Source of the DNA: CAVTHK01 sp964552235
GTDB taxonomy: Bacteria; Spirochaetota; Spirochaetia; SZUA-6; CAVTHK01
DNA length: 64,000 nucleotides
Direction: 5' to 3'
Assembly (NCBI GenBank): GCA_964552235.1
Contig: CAZKGO010000006.1
Coordinates: 30,525 to 94,524, forward strand
Within the stretch, counting starts at the first letter, position 1; each line of letters begins with the position of its first letter. The notes beneath the pieces were generated by a model, which was not told where the DNA came from, ran no database searches, and saw only the letters and a program-made list of their open reading frames with translations. Shown piece after piece: positions 18,164 through 26,256 of this stretch. Position numbers and translations under genes: made by a program.

Positions 18164-18853
18164 CTATGTCTGCGGCCCCTCGTACCGGTACCCCGCGGTG
18201 TGCACGGTCCGGATGATCCGCGGGTTCTTCGGGTCGCGCTCGATGCGCTTGCGCAGCTGCGAGATGTGCTGGTCGAGGGTGCGGCTGGCGGGCAGGTGCG
18301 CGATGCCCCACCCGGCGTCGAAGAGGGCGTCGCGGTCGAGCACGCGGCCGGGCGCCGCGGCAAAGGCGCGCAGCAGACGGACGTCCCGCACCGTGAGCCG
18401 TATGGGGCGGCCCTCGCGGTAGGCGCGCAGCTCGGGAGGCTCCACGCGGAGGTCGCCGATCTCGAAGGGCTGCTCGCCGGGGTCTCCTGCAGGCGAGGCG
18501 CGCCGCGCCACCGCCCGGATGCGGGCGAGCACCTCCCGCACGCCGAAGGGCTTGACGACAAAGTCGTCGGCGCCCAGCTCGAGGCCGAGCACCTTGTCGA
18601 CCTCTTGGCCCTTGGCGCTGACAAAGATGACCGGGACCCGGGAGCCCTGCCTGCGGATCCTGCGGCACACGTCGTAGCCGCTGGCGCCCGGCATCATCAC
18701 GTCGAGCAGCACGAGGTCGGGCTTTTCGCTGGCGAACACCTCCAGGGCGCGGGAGCCGTCCTCGGCGGCCGCGACTTCGTAGCCCTCGGAGGCCAGGATC
18801 TCGACCAGCGCCTCGCGCGTGTTGCGGTCGTCTTCGGCGATGAGGATCTTCAC
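18164..18853 (-). CDS. OmpR/PhoB-type response regulator
   Basis: 229 residues. Receiver domain 1-120 with acidic E7-D8-D9, phospho-acceptor Asp51 (LLDVMMPG) and Lys in VSAKG; the winged-helix DNA-binding domain covers about 130-227 (TVRDVRLLRAF, then HISQLRKRIE, IIRTVHTAGYRYEG). The GTG start at 18853 has GGGGAGG seven bases upstream and overlaps the kinase stop by 4 bases. It is the last gene of the VWA-kinase-regulator operon and probably binds the phased repeats upstream of that operon. Confidence 0.93.
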   Translation of the reverse strand: MKILIAEDDRNTREALVEILASEGYEVAAAEDGSRALEVFASEKPDLVLLDVMMPGASGYDVCRRIRRQGSRVPVIFVSAKGQEVDKVLGLELGADDFVVKPFGVREVLARIRAVARRASPAGDPGEQPFEIGDLRVEPPELRAYREGRPIRLTVRDVRLLRAFAAAPGRVLDRDALFDAGWGIAHLPASRTLDQHISQLRKRIERDPKNPRIIRTVHTAGYRYEGPQT

Positions 18854-20391
18854 GACGAGACCTCCCCGGGAGGCGGCGTCGGGGGAGTGCGCAGCGTGAG
18901 CACGAAGCGCGCCCCGGGCTCGCCGGGCGCCGAAGGCCCCACCACCAGGTCGCCGCCGTGCTGCCGGGCCAGCTCCCGGGCGATCGTCAGGCCGATGCCC
19001 GTGCCTGCCACCCCGTCGGTGAGCCGGTTGGACAGGCGCAGAAACGGCTGGAAGACCCGCTCGCGCGCCTCGCGCGGGATGCCCGGTCCCCGGTCCTCGA
19101 CCTCGATGGTCGTGATGTCGCCGCCGCGGCCGGTGCGGATGCCGACATAGCGGCCGGCCGCGGCGTACTTTTCCGCGTTGGAGAGAAGGTTGCCCACGAT
19201 CTGCTCCAGCGCGTCGGCATCGAACAGCGCCGGCTCCGCTGCGCCGCGGTGGAACTCGACCGCGAATCCCGCGGCCGCGAACGCCGGCTCGAAGTGGGCG
19301 AGCACCGCGGCCACCGTCTCGTCGACCACTCCCGGCCGCGGGGCGAGCGGGCGGACCGCGGAGCCGCGCCTGGTGAACGTCAGGACGTTGGCGATGAGCC
19401 TGCCGAGGCGCCTGCTCTCGTCGACGACGACGGCGAGCTGCTCCCGGGCGCGCTCGTCGGCCGGGGGCAGCCTCCTCTCGAGCAGCTCGGCGTAGAGCCG
19501 GATGTTGGTGAGCGGGCTCTTGAGCTCGTGGGAGACCTGGCTCACGAAGCTGATCCTCTGAGCCGCCTCGCGCAGCTCCCGCGAGCCCTCGCGGTGGAGA
19601 TAGAACGCGAGGCCGGCCAGCGCCAGAACCACCGCGGCGAGCGAAGCGATCGGCGCGAGCGTGACTGCCGCGCCTACGAGCGGATCGGTTGCGAACACCT
19701 CGAGGCTCCAGGCCTCGAGCGGAGAGCTCAAGGTCCGCCTCGCGCGCGGCTGCTCGCCCGCCGCGGGATCGTAGCCGCCCCACTGGTAGAGAACGCGGCC
19801 GGCCTCGATCACGGCGAAGCGGCTCTCGGCCGTCCCGCCGGGCTCGGTGGCGGGGAGAGCGGCCAGGATGTCGGCCATCAAAGCCGAGCGGTCGACCTCG
19901 GCGCCGACCACCGCCCCGTCGGCCTCCCTGCGCCAGAACAGCCAGTGCACCCCGTCGCCCCAGAACCAGGGCCGCCACCCGAAGCCCGCGTCCCGCGCCT
20001 CCGGGTCCGGCCGCCGCGCCACCCCGCCCTCGGCGAACAGAGCGCCGGCGCGCTCGCGGAAGCCGCCGGCGGCTTCGAGGGGCCACGCGAGGCTGCCGTC
20101 GGCGGCCAGGACGAACAGCTGCCGAACGAGGCGGTGCTCGCGCATGCGCCGCCGCAGCGACTCCTCGCCGCGGTCAGGCAGCGAGAGCACCGCGACGAGC
20201 TCGCGCTCGACCTCACGCAGGTGACGCGCGAGCTCCGCGTCGATCTCCGCGGCGCGCAGCTGCAGCAGCTCCTCGAAGCGGCGCCTGCCGCGCTCCGCTT
20301 CCGCCGTGCGCACCCGCAGGCCCGCCACGGTGAGCAGGGCCCCCGGGATGAGCACCAGCAGGAGCAGGACCACGGTCAGGCGCCGCTTCAC
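18850..20391 (-). CDS. Sensor histidine kinase with large extracytoplasmic domain
   Basis: 513-residue membrane kinase. A first helix lies at about 5-24, an extracytoplasmic sensor of about 215 residues follows, and a second helix at about 243-264. The phospho-acceptor His288 is in FVSQVSHELKSPLTNIRL, and the ATPase domain has N, G1 and G2 boxes (QIVGNLLSNAEKYA, VEDRGPGIP, GTGIGLTIAREL). It lies 1 base after the VWA gene and overlaps the regulator gene by 4 bases. The conserved order suggests that the VWA protein feeds the sensor domain. Confidence 0.93.
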   Translation of the reverse strand: MKRRLTVVLLLLVLIPGALLTVAGLRVRTAEAERGRRRFEELLQLRAAEIDAELARHLREVERELVAVLSLPDRGEESLRRRMREHRLVRQLFVLAADGSLAWPLEAAGGFRERAGALFAEGGVARRPDPEARDAGFGWRPWFWGDGVHWLFWRREADGAVVGAEVDRSALMADILAALPATEPGGTAESRFAVIEAGRVLYQWGGYDPAAGEQPRARRTLSSPLEAWSLEVFATDPLVGAAVTLAPIASLAAVVLALAGLAFYLHREGSRELREAAQRISFVSQVSHELKSPLTNIRLYAELLERRLPPADERAREQLAVVVDESRRLGRLIANVLTFTRRGSAVRPLAPRPGVVDETVAAVLAHFEPAFAAAGFAVEFHRGAAEPALFDADALEQIVGNLLSNAEKYAAAGRYVGIRTGRGGDITTIEVEDRGPGIPREARERVFQPFLRLSNRLTDGVAGTGIGLTIARELARQHGGDLVVGPSAPGEPGARFVLTLRTPPTPPPGEVSS

Positions 20392-20392
20392 T

Positions 20393-21700
20393 TCAGTAGC
20401 TCTGCTGCGTCTGGTTGGCGTGCTGGAGGCTGCGCATCTTTTTCCGCTGCGCCTCCCAGTCGCCCTGTTCCAGCGCCTGCGCGTCGGCCTCGTTGGCCGC
20501 GCCGTAGGCCTCGAGCTCGGGGGCCTCCAGCTTCGAGGCGCTCTCGCGCAGCTTCTGCGCGTTCTCGATCAGCAGCCGCTTCGCCTCTTCGACGCGGCCC
20601 TCGTCGCGAAGCTGCACCGCCCGGTCGTTGGCCTCGGTCGCCTCCTGGATCACGACCGCGCTCATCACCCGGCGGTCGGTGCTCTGCTCGACCGTCTGCT
20701 GCGACTCAGTGTAGCGCACCGCGGCGGCCCCGCGTACGCGATCGGTGGCCTGCCTGTCGATGTCCGCGTAGGCGACGTCGACCACGGCCACGTCGCGGGT
20801 CTCGCCTGCGGAGCCGGCCGGCACCTCGAGCTCGAGGAGCAGGTACTTTCCCTGGCTGCCGTACAGCTCGTTGATCGAGGCGTAGGCCCGCTGCCCGACG
20901 ATGTCGGCCTCCCGGCCGATCACCCGGACCGGCCGCACGCCGTCGGCGCACCGGATCTCGATGCGCACCTCGCGGGCCACCACCGACAGGATGTCGCCGA
21001 GCTCGCGCTCGAAGATGCGGGTCAGGTCGCGCGAGTTCTCCACGAAGGCGTGGTTGCCGTCGCTGGAGCGGGCCAGGCGCGCCATCAGGTCCTCGTTGTA
21101 GCCGAGGCCGAGCCCGATCGTGGTCACTGAGATGCCCTCTTTCTTCAGCGAAGCGCCCAGGTCGGCCAGGGCCCCGGGGCTGTCGGGGCCGACGTTCGCC
21201 AGGCCGTCGGAGAGCAGGATCACCCGGTTGACGCGGTTGCGATCCAGGAATCTGCGCACCTGGTCGGCTCCCTTGCTCACGCCGGCAAAGAGCGCCGTGC
21301 TTCCGCCCGCGCGGATCCTGTCGATCATGGCGAGGATGCGCTGCCTGTCCGAGGCGCGCGTCGCGGGCACGAGCACCTGCACGGTGTCGGAGTAGGTGAC
21401 GATCGAGACGATGTCCCGCGGATCCAGCAGCTCGACCGCCAGGCGCGCGGCCTCCCTGGCCCGCTCGATCTTCTCACCTTCCATCGAGCCGGAGCGGTCG
21501 AGCACGATCGCGATGTTGCCCGCAGCGCGGCTGCTGCGGTCGGCCTCGGCTGCGGTGAGCGACACCCTGAGGTAGACGGTGCCGCCGCGGCCCGCCGCGA
21601 GGTAGGGGCTGGACAGCGACACGTCCAGGGCCACGGGCCTCGCGTGGGCCGCCGCCGCCAGGCCGAGGAGCGCGGCGGCGAGGGTCAGCTTGCTCTTCAT
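20393..21700 (-). CDS. Secreted VWA-domain protein in a two-component operon
   Basis: 435 residues with a signal peptide (MKSKLTLAAALLGLAAAAHA). The von Willebrand A domain has an intact metal site: Asp68-x-Ser70-x-Ser72 in VLDRSGSM, with later MIDAS residues in GGSTAL and LLSDGLANVG. About 120 residues of coil-like, Glu/Lys-rich sequence follow (ERPVQLRDEGRVEEA-like helices near 350-420). It is exported to the periplasm or cell surface. The ATG is preceded by CAGGAGG. Being the first gene before a kinase with a periplasmic sensor, it may act as a ligand or partner of that sensor; this is inferred from context. Confidence 0.88.
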   Translation of the reverse strand: MKSKLTLAAALLGLAAAAHARPVALDVSLSSPYLAAGRGGTVYLRVSLTAAEADRSSRAAGNIAIVLDRSGSMEGEKIERAREAARLAVELLDPRDIVSIVTYSDTVQVLVPATRASDRQRILAMIDRIRAGGSTALFAGVSKGADQVRRFLDRNRVNRVILLSDGLANVGPDSPGALADLGASLKKEGISVTTIGLGLGYNEDLMARLARSSDGNHAFVENSRDLTRIFERELGDILSVVAREVRIEIRCADGVRPVRVIGREADIVGQRAYASINELYGSQGKYLLLELEVPAGSAGETRDVAVVDVAYADIDRQATDRVRGAAAVRYTESQQTVEQSTDRRVMSAVVIQEATEANDRAVQLRDEGRVEEAKRLLIENAQKLRESASKLEAPELEAYGAANEADAQALEQGDWEAQRKKMRSLQHANQTQQSY

Positions 21701-21758
21701 CGTTTGCCTCCTGAAGTGAGCGTTGCCCCAAGAGGTACCCCCCGCAGGCCTGCCCGTG

Positions 21759-21797
21759 GTGAGACCGGGGTAAGAGGTTTGTAAAAGCTCTGTGAGC
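21759..21797. promoter_or_regulatory. Four direct repeats with exact 11-bp period upstream of the VWA operon
   Basis: GTGAGA (21759), GTAAGA (21770), GTAAAA (21781) and GTGAGC (21792) form a consensus GTRARN spaced every 11 bases. Helically phased direct repeats such as GTAAA-N5-GTAAA are the usual binding sites of OmpR/CpxR/PhoB-type regulators. The array ends 59 bases before the start of the minus-strand VWA-kinase-regulator operon, a typical position for activation by its own regulator. The same side also faces the end of the RraA-like gene, which is not a target. Confidence 0.65.
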
Positions 21798-21859
21798 GGG
21801 TCGGCGCCGCGGCGGGACCTCGCCGGCCGCCCCGCGTCCGGCCGCCGGCGGGGCCGCCC

Positions 21860-22600
21860 CTACAGCAGGTCCTTGAAGAACTCGGCGGCCGCTTCCCAGT
21901 CCACGGTCTCATCGGGCTTCTTGCCGAGCTTGTCGTAGAGGCGGCGCCGCCCCTTCTTGTCGTCGACCGCGATCCGCGCCGCGACCACCAGGGCGTCCTC
22001 GGCGACCTCGATCGGCACGACCACCACCCCGTCCCAGTCGCAGCCGACGATGTCGCCGGGCCGCACCATGACGCCGCCGCAGCTCACCGTCGCCTGCACT
22101 TCTTCCAGCTCCACGCGCCCCGGGATGATCGGCCGCCCGATCCCGCGACAGGCGACCGGAGTGCGCTGCATGATCACCTCCTCGGTGTCGCGGCACTGCC
22201 CTTCGGTCACGATGCCGACGGCGCCGAGGGACTGCATCTCCATGCTGTTGTTCGAGCCCCAGTAGCCGCACTCGCGAGCGCCTCCGGTCGACGTCACGAC
22301 GACGCAGCCCGCCTTGACGTGAGCGTTCACGTCGGCGCGCCAGCCGTTCATCTCGCCCCAGATCGCATGCTGCCGCAGCGCGTCTTTGGGGCCCACGAGA
22401 GGCATCGTCCGGTTTGTCGGAAGGACGCGCATCGTCACCGCCGGGCCCCAGAAGCGCATGCCCATCCACAGCGGCCGGATGGCCGCATCGACGAGCAGGC
22501 GGTCGGCCAGGCCGAGGGCGTCGAGCCCGTCGGTCACGTCGGTGACCCGCAGAAAGCGGCCGAAGCGCGCAGCCAGAGCGTAGGGATCCTTGTTCGCCAC
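21860..22600 (-). CDS. RraA-like family protein (HMG/CHA aldolase-like fold)
   Basis: 246 residues of the RraA/4-hydroxy-4-methyl-2-oxoglutarate aldolase superfamily, metal-dependent lyases of small oxo acids. The conserved central region is visible (VVVTSTGGARECGYWGSN at 101-118, GIGRPIIPGRVE) and the late GDIVGCDWDGVVVVP motif (182-196) is typical. The usual catalytic G-G-x20-R-D arrangement is only partly recognisable (GAVGIVTEGQCRDTEE, with R and D). Start is GTG, 5 bases after GGAGG. It stands alone, between the phased repeats and a small gene. Confidence 0.85.
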   Translation of the reverse strand: MANKDPYALAARFGRFLRVTDVTDGLDALGLADRLLVDAAIRPLWMGMRFWGPAVTMRVLPTNRTMPLVGPKDALRQHAIWGEMNGWRADVNAHVKAGCVVVTSTGGARECGYWGSNNSMEMQSLGAVGIVTEGQCRDTEEVIMQRTPVACRGIGRPIIPGRVELEEVQATVSCGGVMVRPGDIVGCDWDGVVVVPIEVAEDALVVAARIAVDDKKGRRRLYDKLGKKPDETVDWEAAAEFFKDLL

Positions 22601-22729
22601 GGAAACCTCCGGCTCCGAGCATACCCGAGGCCGGCCAGGCCTGTCACGGATGCGGGGGAGCGCGCCGGTTCTGCGGTGGGTTCGGGCCGCCCGACACCCG
22701 CCTCCCGCTGCATCCGGCTGCCGCGGCCC

Positions 22730-22972
22730 CTACCCGTCGAGCAACCCGCTCACCGCCCGGTTGTGGTCGTGTCTGCTCCCGTCCCACAGCGGCATGTTGG
22801 TCTCGGGGCCCGGCTCGACGCCCCGCTCTTCCGCCCATTCGCGCATCCGGCCCACGGCGTCCTCCACCGGCTCCCGCTGCGGGTTGCGGGCCACCGACTT
22901 GCCCCCGCACGGATGGAAGAGCAGCTGCCCATCGGCGGCCCTGCTGATCGTCCGGCCGCCTTCGTGGACCAT
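22730..22972 (-). CDS. Small hypothetical protein with WDGSR motif
   Basis: 80 residues, rich in charged residues, no membrane segment. The C-terminal stretch MPLWDGSRHDHNRAVSGLLD is echoed without gaps by the partial sequence at the right end of the window (WDGSRPD, then DLAISGVLDP), so this is a real small family with at least two members nearby. Cys22 and His20 occur in FHPCGGKS. Function is not recognised. It borders the recombinase scar; no Shine-Dalgarno is evident. Confidence 0.55.
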   Translation of the reverse strand: MVHEGGRTISRAADGQLLFHPCGGKSVARNPQREPVEDAVGRMREWAEERGVEPGPETNMPLWDGSRHDHNRAVSGLLDG

Positions 22973-22989
22973 GACGTGACGGCGACGGC

Positions 22990-23068
22990 ATTATGCCGAC
23001 CCGGGAGGCCGGGCCGCCGGTTTTCCGGCCGTGGATCGGGTGTTTCATGATCCCCGTGGGGGCATAAT
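22990..23068. repeat. Inverted repeat ATTATGCC/GGCATAAT beside a recombinase remnant
   Basis: ATTATGCC at 22990-22997 is mirrored by GGCATAAT at 23061-23068, and the similarity extends inward (GACCCGGG against CCCACGGG). The left arm is itself part of a short palindrome GGCAT-T-ATGCC. The truncated tyrosine recombinase begins 20 bases to the right. The arrangement looks like the end, or a recombination site, of a recombinase-encoding element; this is inferred from position. Confidence 0.45.
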
Positions 23069-23087
23069 CCGAGACCGTTGGGGCACT

Positions 23088-23420
23088 ATGGCCTCCTCCC
23101 GACCACCGGTTGGGAAGGAGGTGACGTCGAGGTTACCTACCGTCCGGGTTTGCGGACCCCTGGCCGATCACGCAGCTGAGCTCAGGGCGGACCTGCTTCG
23201 ACAGGGTTACACGATCCTGTCGTGCAGGAATCTGCTGGGAGCTGCCAGTCACCTCAGCCGGTGGCCCGAGGAGCAGAGTCTTGGCCTGCGCGAGCTGTCC
23301 GAAGAGCAGGTCGATGGATTCCTTTGCGCGAGGCGAGCCAAAGGCTGCAGCCGTTTCCTGAGCCGGAAAAGTCTGGCTGCGGTTCGCCGCTTCCTTGCTG
23401 AGGCGTCGGCCTACCGGCCG
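23088..23420 (+). pseudogene. Truncated tyrosine recombinase (N-terminal part only)
   Basis: About 110 codons encode an N-terminal SAM-like core-binding domain of a phage-integrase-type recombinase: HAAELRADLLRQGYTILSC, SHLSRWPEEQSLGLRELSEE and FLCARRAKGCSRFLS. The start is ATG 23088 or GTG 23121. Similarity stops after LAAVRRFLAEA near 23400; the frame runs on into unrelated sequence and no catalytic domain (R-HxxR-Y) is present anywhere in the next 600 bases. This pattern recalls the multi-recombinase (RIT-like) elements, but only one fragment remains. Confidence 0.65.
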
Positions 23421-23650
23421 TCGCCAGCCTGCACCTCCCGGGCCCGTTCGATGGCCCGCAGCACCAGCTCCAGCCTCACCATCCTCCCAGGCAGTACCCG
23501 CCGCTGCACCGACCGCTCCTCGCGCAACGGCGCCGCCTGCACCTCCAGCACAGCCCGGCACCCGCGGCAGATCCGCTCCAGCTGCGCAGCGGTGGCCGCC
23601 AGCGCCAGATCCAGCAGCCCATGGGTCGCAGCATCCAGGTGGGCCGAGAG
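23411..23650 (-). pseudogene. Fragment resembling a DUF222/HNH-type protein
   Basis: About 78 codons on the minus strand (LDLALAATAAQLERICRGCR and later REERSVQRR, GRMVRLELVL) read like the middle of the DUF222 domain found in HNH endonucleases of the 13E12-repeat type. Both ends lack the rest of such a protein, and the 3' side meets the broken recombinase at about 23410. The match rests on eye recognition only. The remaining part of the gap, 23650-24013, shows no gene I can support. Confidence 0.3.
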
Positions 23651-24013
23651 GGTGGGCGACGACGGGCCGGGGCGGGGAGGGGGGCGGGCGGCGACCGTAG
23701 GCCCCGGTGGGCGACGATGGGTGAGGGCGAGAACTGGTCGTGGCGGTTGCCTGCGGGTACCCAGGACTCGGCTCGGCGGCGCGCAAGCGCGGTCTGCCGC
23801 CTGCGGCTTGGGCCTGAATCCCGTTTCTGCGGCGGCCGCTGTCGTGATCCGCCGTCTTGCTGCAGCGCTCACCCGCGATACGAGAGCTATCCGCCGGTGC
23901 GGCGGGCGCCCAGCGGCGGCGCTTCTCGGCGCAGCATCTGGCCGGTCTTGCCCTCGGGGGTGCCGCGATCTACCTGATGCTCGCCTGAGCCGCCGGCACC
24001 GCGGCCCGCACGC

Positions 24014-25201
24014 TCAGAGCGTCGCCCACTCCGCCAGGTCGACGTCCGCCTCGTAGTCGACGCCGGGCACCTCGAATCCGTTGGCGAGGAAGAACTCGTC
24101 GCGGTAGCCCCGGGCGTCGGTGATCCGGTAGAGGTTCTCGGTAGTCACCTGGCTCCACAGGCGCGCCACCTCGGCCTGCACCGCGGGGTCCATCTCCAGG
24201 TCGTCCATCCGGATGCGGCCTTCGTCGTCGAGCTCCGTGGGCCCGTCGTACGCGAGCCGGTCGTGAAAGAGGCGAATCATCTGTTCGAGGCAGCCTTCGT
24301 GCGTGCCTCGCTCCTTCATCACTCTGTAGAGCAGCGCGATGTAGAGCGGCACGGCGGGGATCACCGCGCTCGCACGCGTGACGAGCGCCTTGTTGACCGA
24401 CACCAGGCAGCGGCCGTCGAGCGAGGCCCGCAGCCGCAGGTCGAGACGTCGCGTCGTCTCCTCGAGGTGCTTCTTGGCCGCGCCGATGGTGCCGTCGCGA
24501 TAGATGCTGTGGGTCACCTCGGGACCGACATAGGAGAAGGCCACGGCCCGCGCGCCTGTCGCGAGCGCCGCAGCCCGCTCGAGGGCCGTGATCCACAGCT
24601 CCCAGTCCTCGCCGCCCATCACCTTGACCGTCGAGGCGACCTCCTCGGGAGTCGCCGGATCCATCGTGACTTCCACCACCTGCTTGTTCTTCCAGTCGAT
24701 GGTGCGCGTCGTGGCCGGCCGGCCGATCGGCTTGATCGCGGAGGTGTACTGGATGCCGCTGGCGGGATCGGTGCGCCTCGGGGCTGCGACGCTGTAGACG
24801 ACGAGGTCGACGGGCCCCATGCGCCGCAGAAGGGTTTCGATCGCCTGCGCGCGCACGTCGTCGGTGAACCCGTCGCCGTTGATGTTCCAGGCTCCGATGC
24901 CCGCCTTGCGCGCCTCGCGCATGAACGCCGCGGTGTTGTACCACCCCGCCGAGCCGGGCGAGTCGGGGGCGGCGGGCTTCTCGTAGAACACGCCGAGCGT
25001 CTCGGCGCCCGCGCCAAAGGCGAGCACGAGGCGCGAGGCCAGGCCGTAGCCGTTGGAGGCGCCGATGATCAGCGCGCGCCGCGGTCCGGAAAAGCGGCCG
25101 CGGGCGCGCACCTGCTCGACCTGCTGCTCGACCAGCCGCGCGCACCCCAGCGGGTGCGACGTGAGGCAGATGTTGTTGCGGACCTTGGGCTCGATCTTCA
25201 C
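24014..25201 (-). CDS. fabV: Trans-2-enoyl-CoA/ACP reductase, FabV type
   Basis: 395 residues, the usual FabV length. It reduces trans-2-enoyl thioesters with NAD(P)H in fatty-acid synthesis or in fermentative reversal of beta-oxidation. The nucleotide-binding GASNGYG is at 47-53. The catalytic pair follows the FabV-specific Tyr-x8-Lys pattern: Tyr234 and Lys243 (YRDGTIGAAK). The KPIGRPATTRTIDW segment and the C-terminal RGYRDEFFLANGFEVPGVDYE are also typical. Start is GTG with no clear Shine-Dalgarno. It stands alone; the acyl-CoA dehydrogenase/Etf operon at 55-58 kb is a second enoyl-CoA-level reductase system in the window. Confidence 0.95.
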   Translation of the reverse strand: MKIEPKVRNNICLTSHPLGCARLVEQQVEQVRARGRFSGPRRALIIGASNGYGLASRLVLAFGAGAETLGVFYEKPAAPDSPGSAGWYNTAAFMREARKAGIGAWNINGDGFTDDVRAQAIETLLRRMGPVDLVVYSVAAPRRTDPASGIQYTSAIKPIGRPATTRTIDWKNKQVVEVTMDPATPEEVASTVKVMGGEDWELWITALERAAALATGARAVAFSYVGPEVTHSIYRDGTIGAAKKHLEETTRRLDLRLRASLDGRCLVSVNKALVTRASAVIPAVPLYIALLYRVMKERGTHEGCLEQMIRLFHDRLAYDGPTELDDEGRIRMDDLEMDPAVQAEVARLWSQVTTENLYRITDARGYRDEFFLANGFEVPGVDYEADVDLAEWATL

Positions 25202-25290
25202 CGGAATTGCATACTGCTATGGTCAGAAAACCGTCCGGCGCAGAATATAGTGCCGGCCTCTGTGGGCGTCAACTGCCCGCAGCCTTCGGC

Positions 25291-26256
25291 CTATCCCAGC
25301 TCCTCGGCCCTCCAGCAGGCGACATGGCGGAGGGGCTCGAGCTCCCGCAGCTGCGGGTCCGACTCCAGGCAGCGCTCGCGGGCGTGAGGGCAGCGGGCCG
25401 CGAAGCGGCAGCCGGGCCTAGGCTCGATCGGAGAGCCGATCTCGCCCTTGAGGATGATCTGCTCGGCGCGGGCGCGGGGGTCGAGGACCGGAATCGCCGA
25501 GATCAGGGCCTTGGTGTAGGGATGGAGCTGCTTGCGGAACAGCGCCTTTGCCGGGGCCTTTTCCACGAGCTGGCCGAGGTACATGACGGCGATCTCGTCG
25601 GAGATGTGCTTGACCACCGACATGTCGTGGGTCACGAACAGGTAGGTGAGGCCGAGGCGGTCCTGGAGGTCCTGCATCAGGTTCAGGATCTGGGCCTGCA
25701 CCGACACGTCGAGGGCCGAGACCGGTTCGTCGCAGACGATGAACTTCGGCTCCAGCGCCAGGGCGCGGGCGATGCCGATGCGCTGCCTCCGCCCGCCGTC
25801 GAGCTCGTGCGGGTAGGCGCTGTAGAGCCGGTCGGCCAGCTCGACGACCTCCATGAGCTCGCGCACGCGCCGCTCCAGATCGCGCTTGCCGCGCACGCGC
25901 CTGTGGATCACCAGCGGCTCGCCGATGATCGAGGCCACGCTCATGCGGGGGTCCAGAGACGCGTAGGGGTCCTGGAAGATAATCTGCATCCGCTCGCGCA
26001 GCCCCCGCAGGGCCGAGGCGCGCGCGCGGAACACCTCGATGCCGTCGAAGCGGACGCTGCCCGCCGTCGGCTCAAGCAGGCGCAGGATCACGCGGCCGAT
26101 CGTCGTCTTGCCGCAGCCGCTTTCGCCCACGAGGCCGAGCGTGCGCCCCTCTCTGATGTCGAAGGAGACGTCGTCGACCGCGTGCACGACGCCGCGGGCG
26201 GTGGGGAAGTGCTTCTTCACGCCCCGTACTTCCAGCAGCGCCTGGCCGTCACCCAC
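25291..26256 (-). CDS. Peptide ABC transporter ATP-binding protein (DppF/OppF)
   Basis: 321-residue ATPase. Walker A is GESGCGKTT (about 39-47), and the segment before Walker B carries DGGRRQRIGIARAL in place of the canonical LSGGQ-containing signature, with Asp replacing Ser. Walker B is FIVCDEP. The C-terminal oligopeptide-transporter extension carries the Cys cluster CRFAARCPHARERC, which in related proteins can bind an Fe-S cluster. GTG start, overlapping the partner ATPase by 8 bases. Last gene of a five-gene minus-strand operon. Confidence 0.93.
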   Translation of the reverse strand: MGDGQALLEVRGVKKHFPTARGVVHAVDDVSFDIREGRTLGLVGESGCGKTTIGRVILRLLEPTAGSVRFDGIEVFRARASALRGLRERMQIIFQDPYASLDPRMSVASIIGEPLVIHRRVRGKRDLERRVRELMEVVELADRLYSAYPHELDGGRRQRIGIARALALEPKFIVCDEPVSALDVSVQAQILNLMQDLQDRLGLTYLFVTHDMSVVKHISDEIAVMYLGQLVEKAPAKALFRKQLHPYTKALISAIPVLDPRARAEQIILKGEIGSPIEPRPGCRFAARCPHARERCLESDPQLRELEPLRHVACWRAEELG

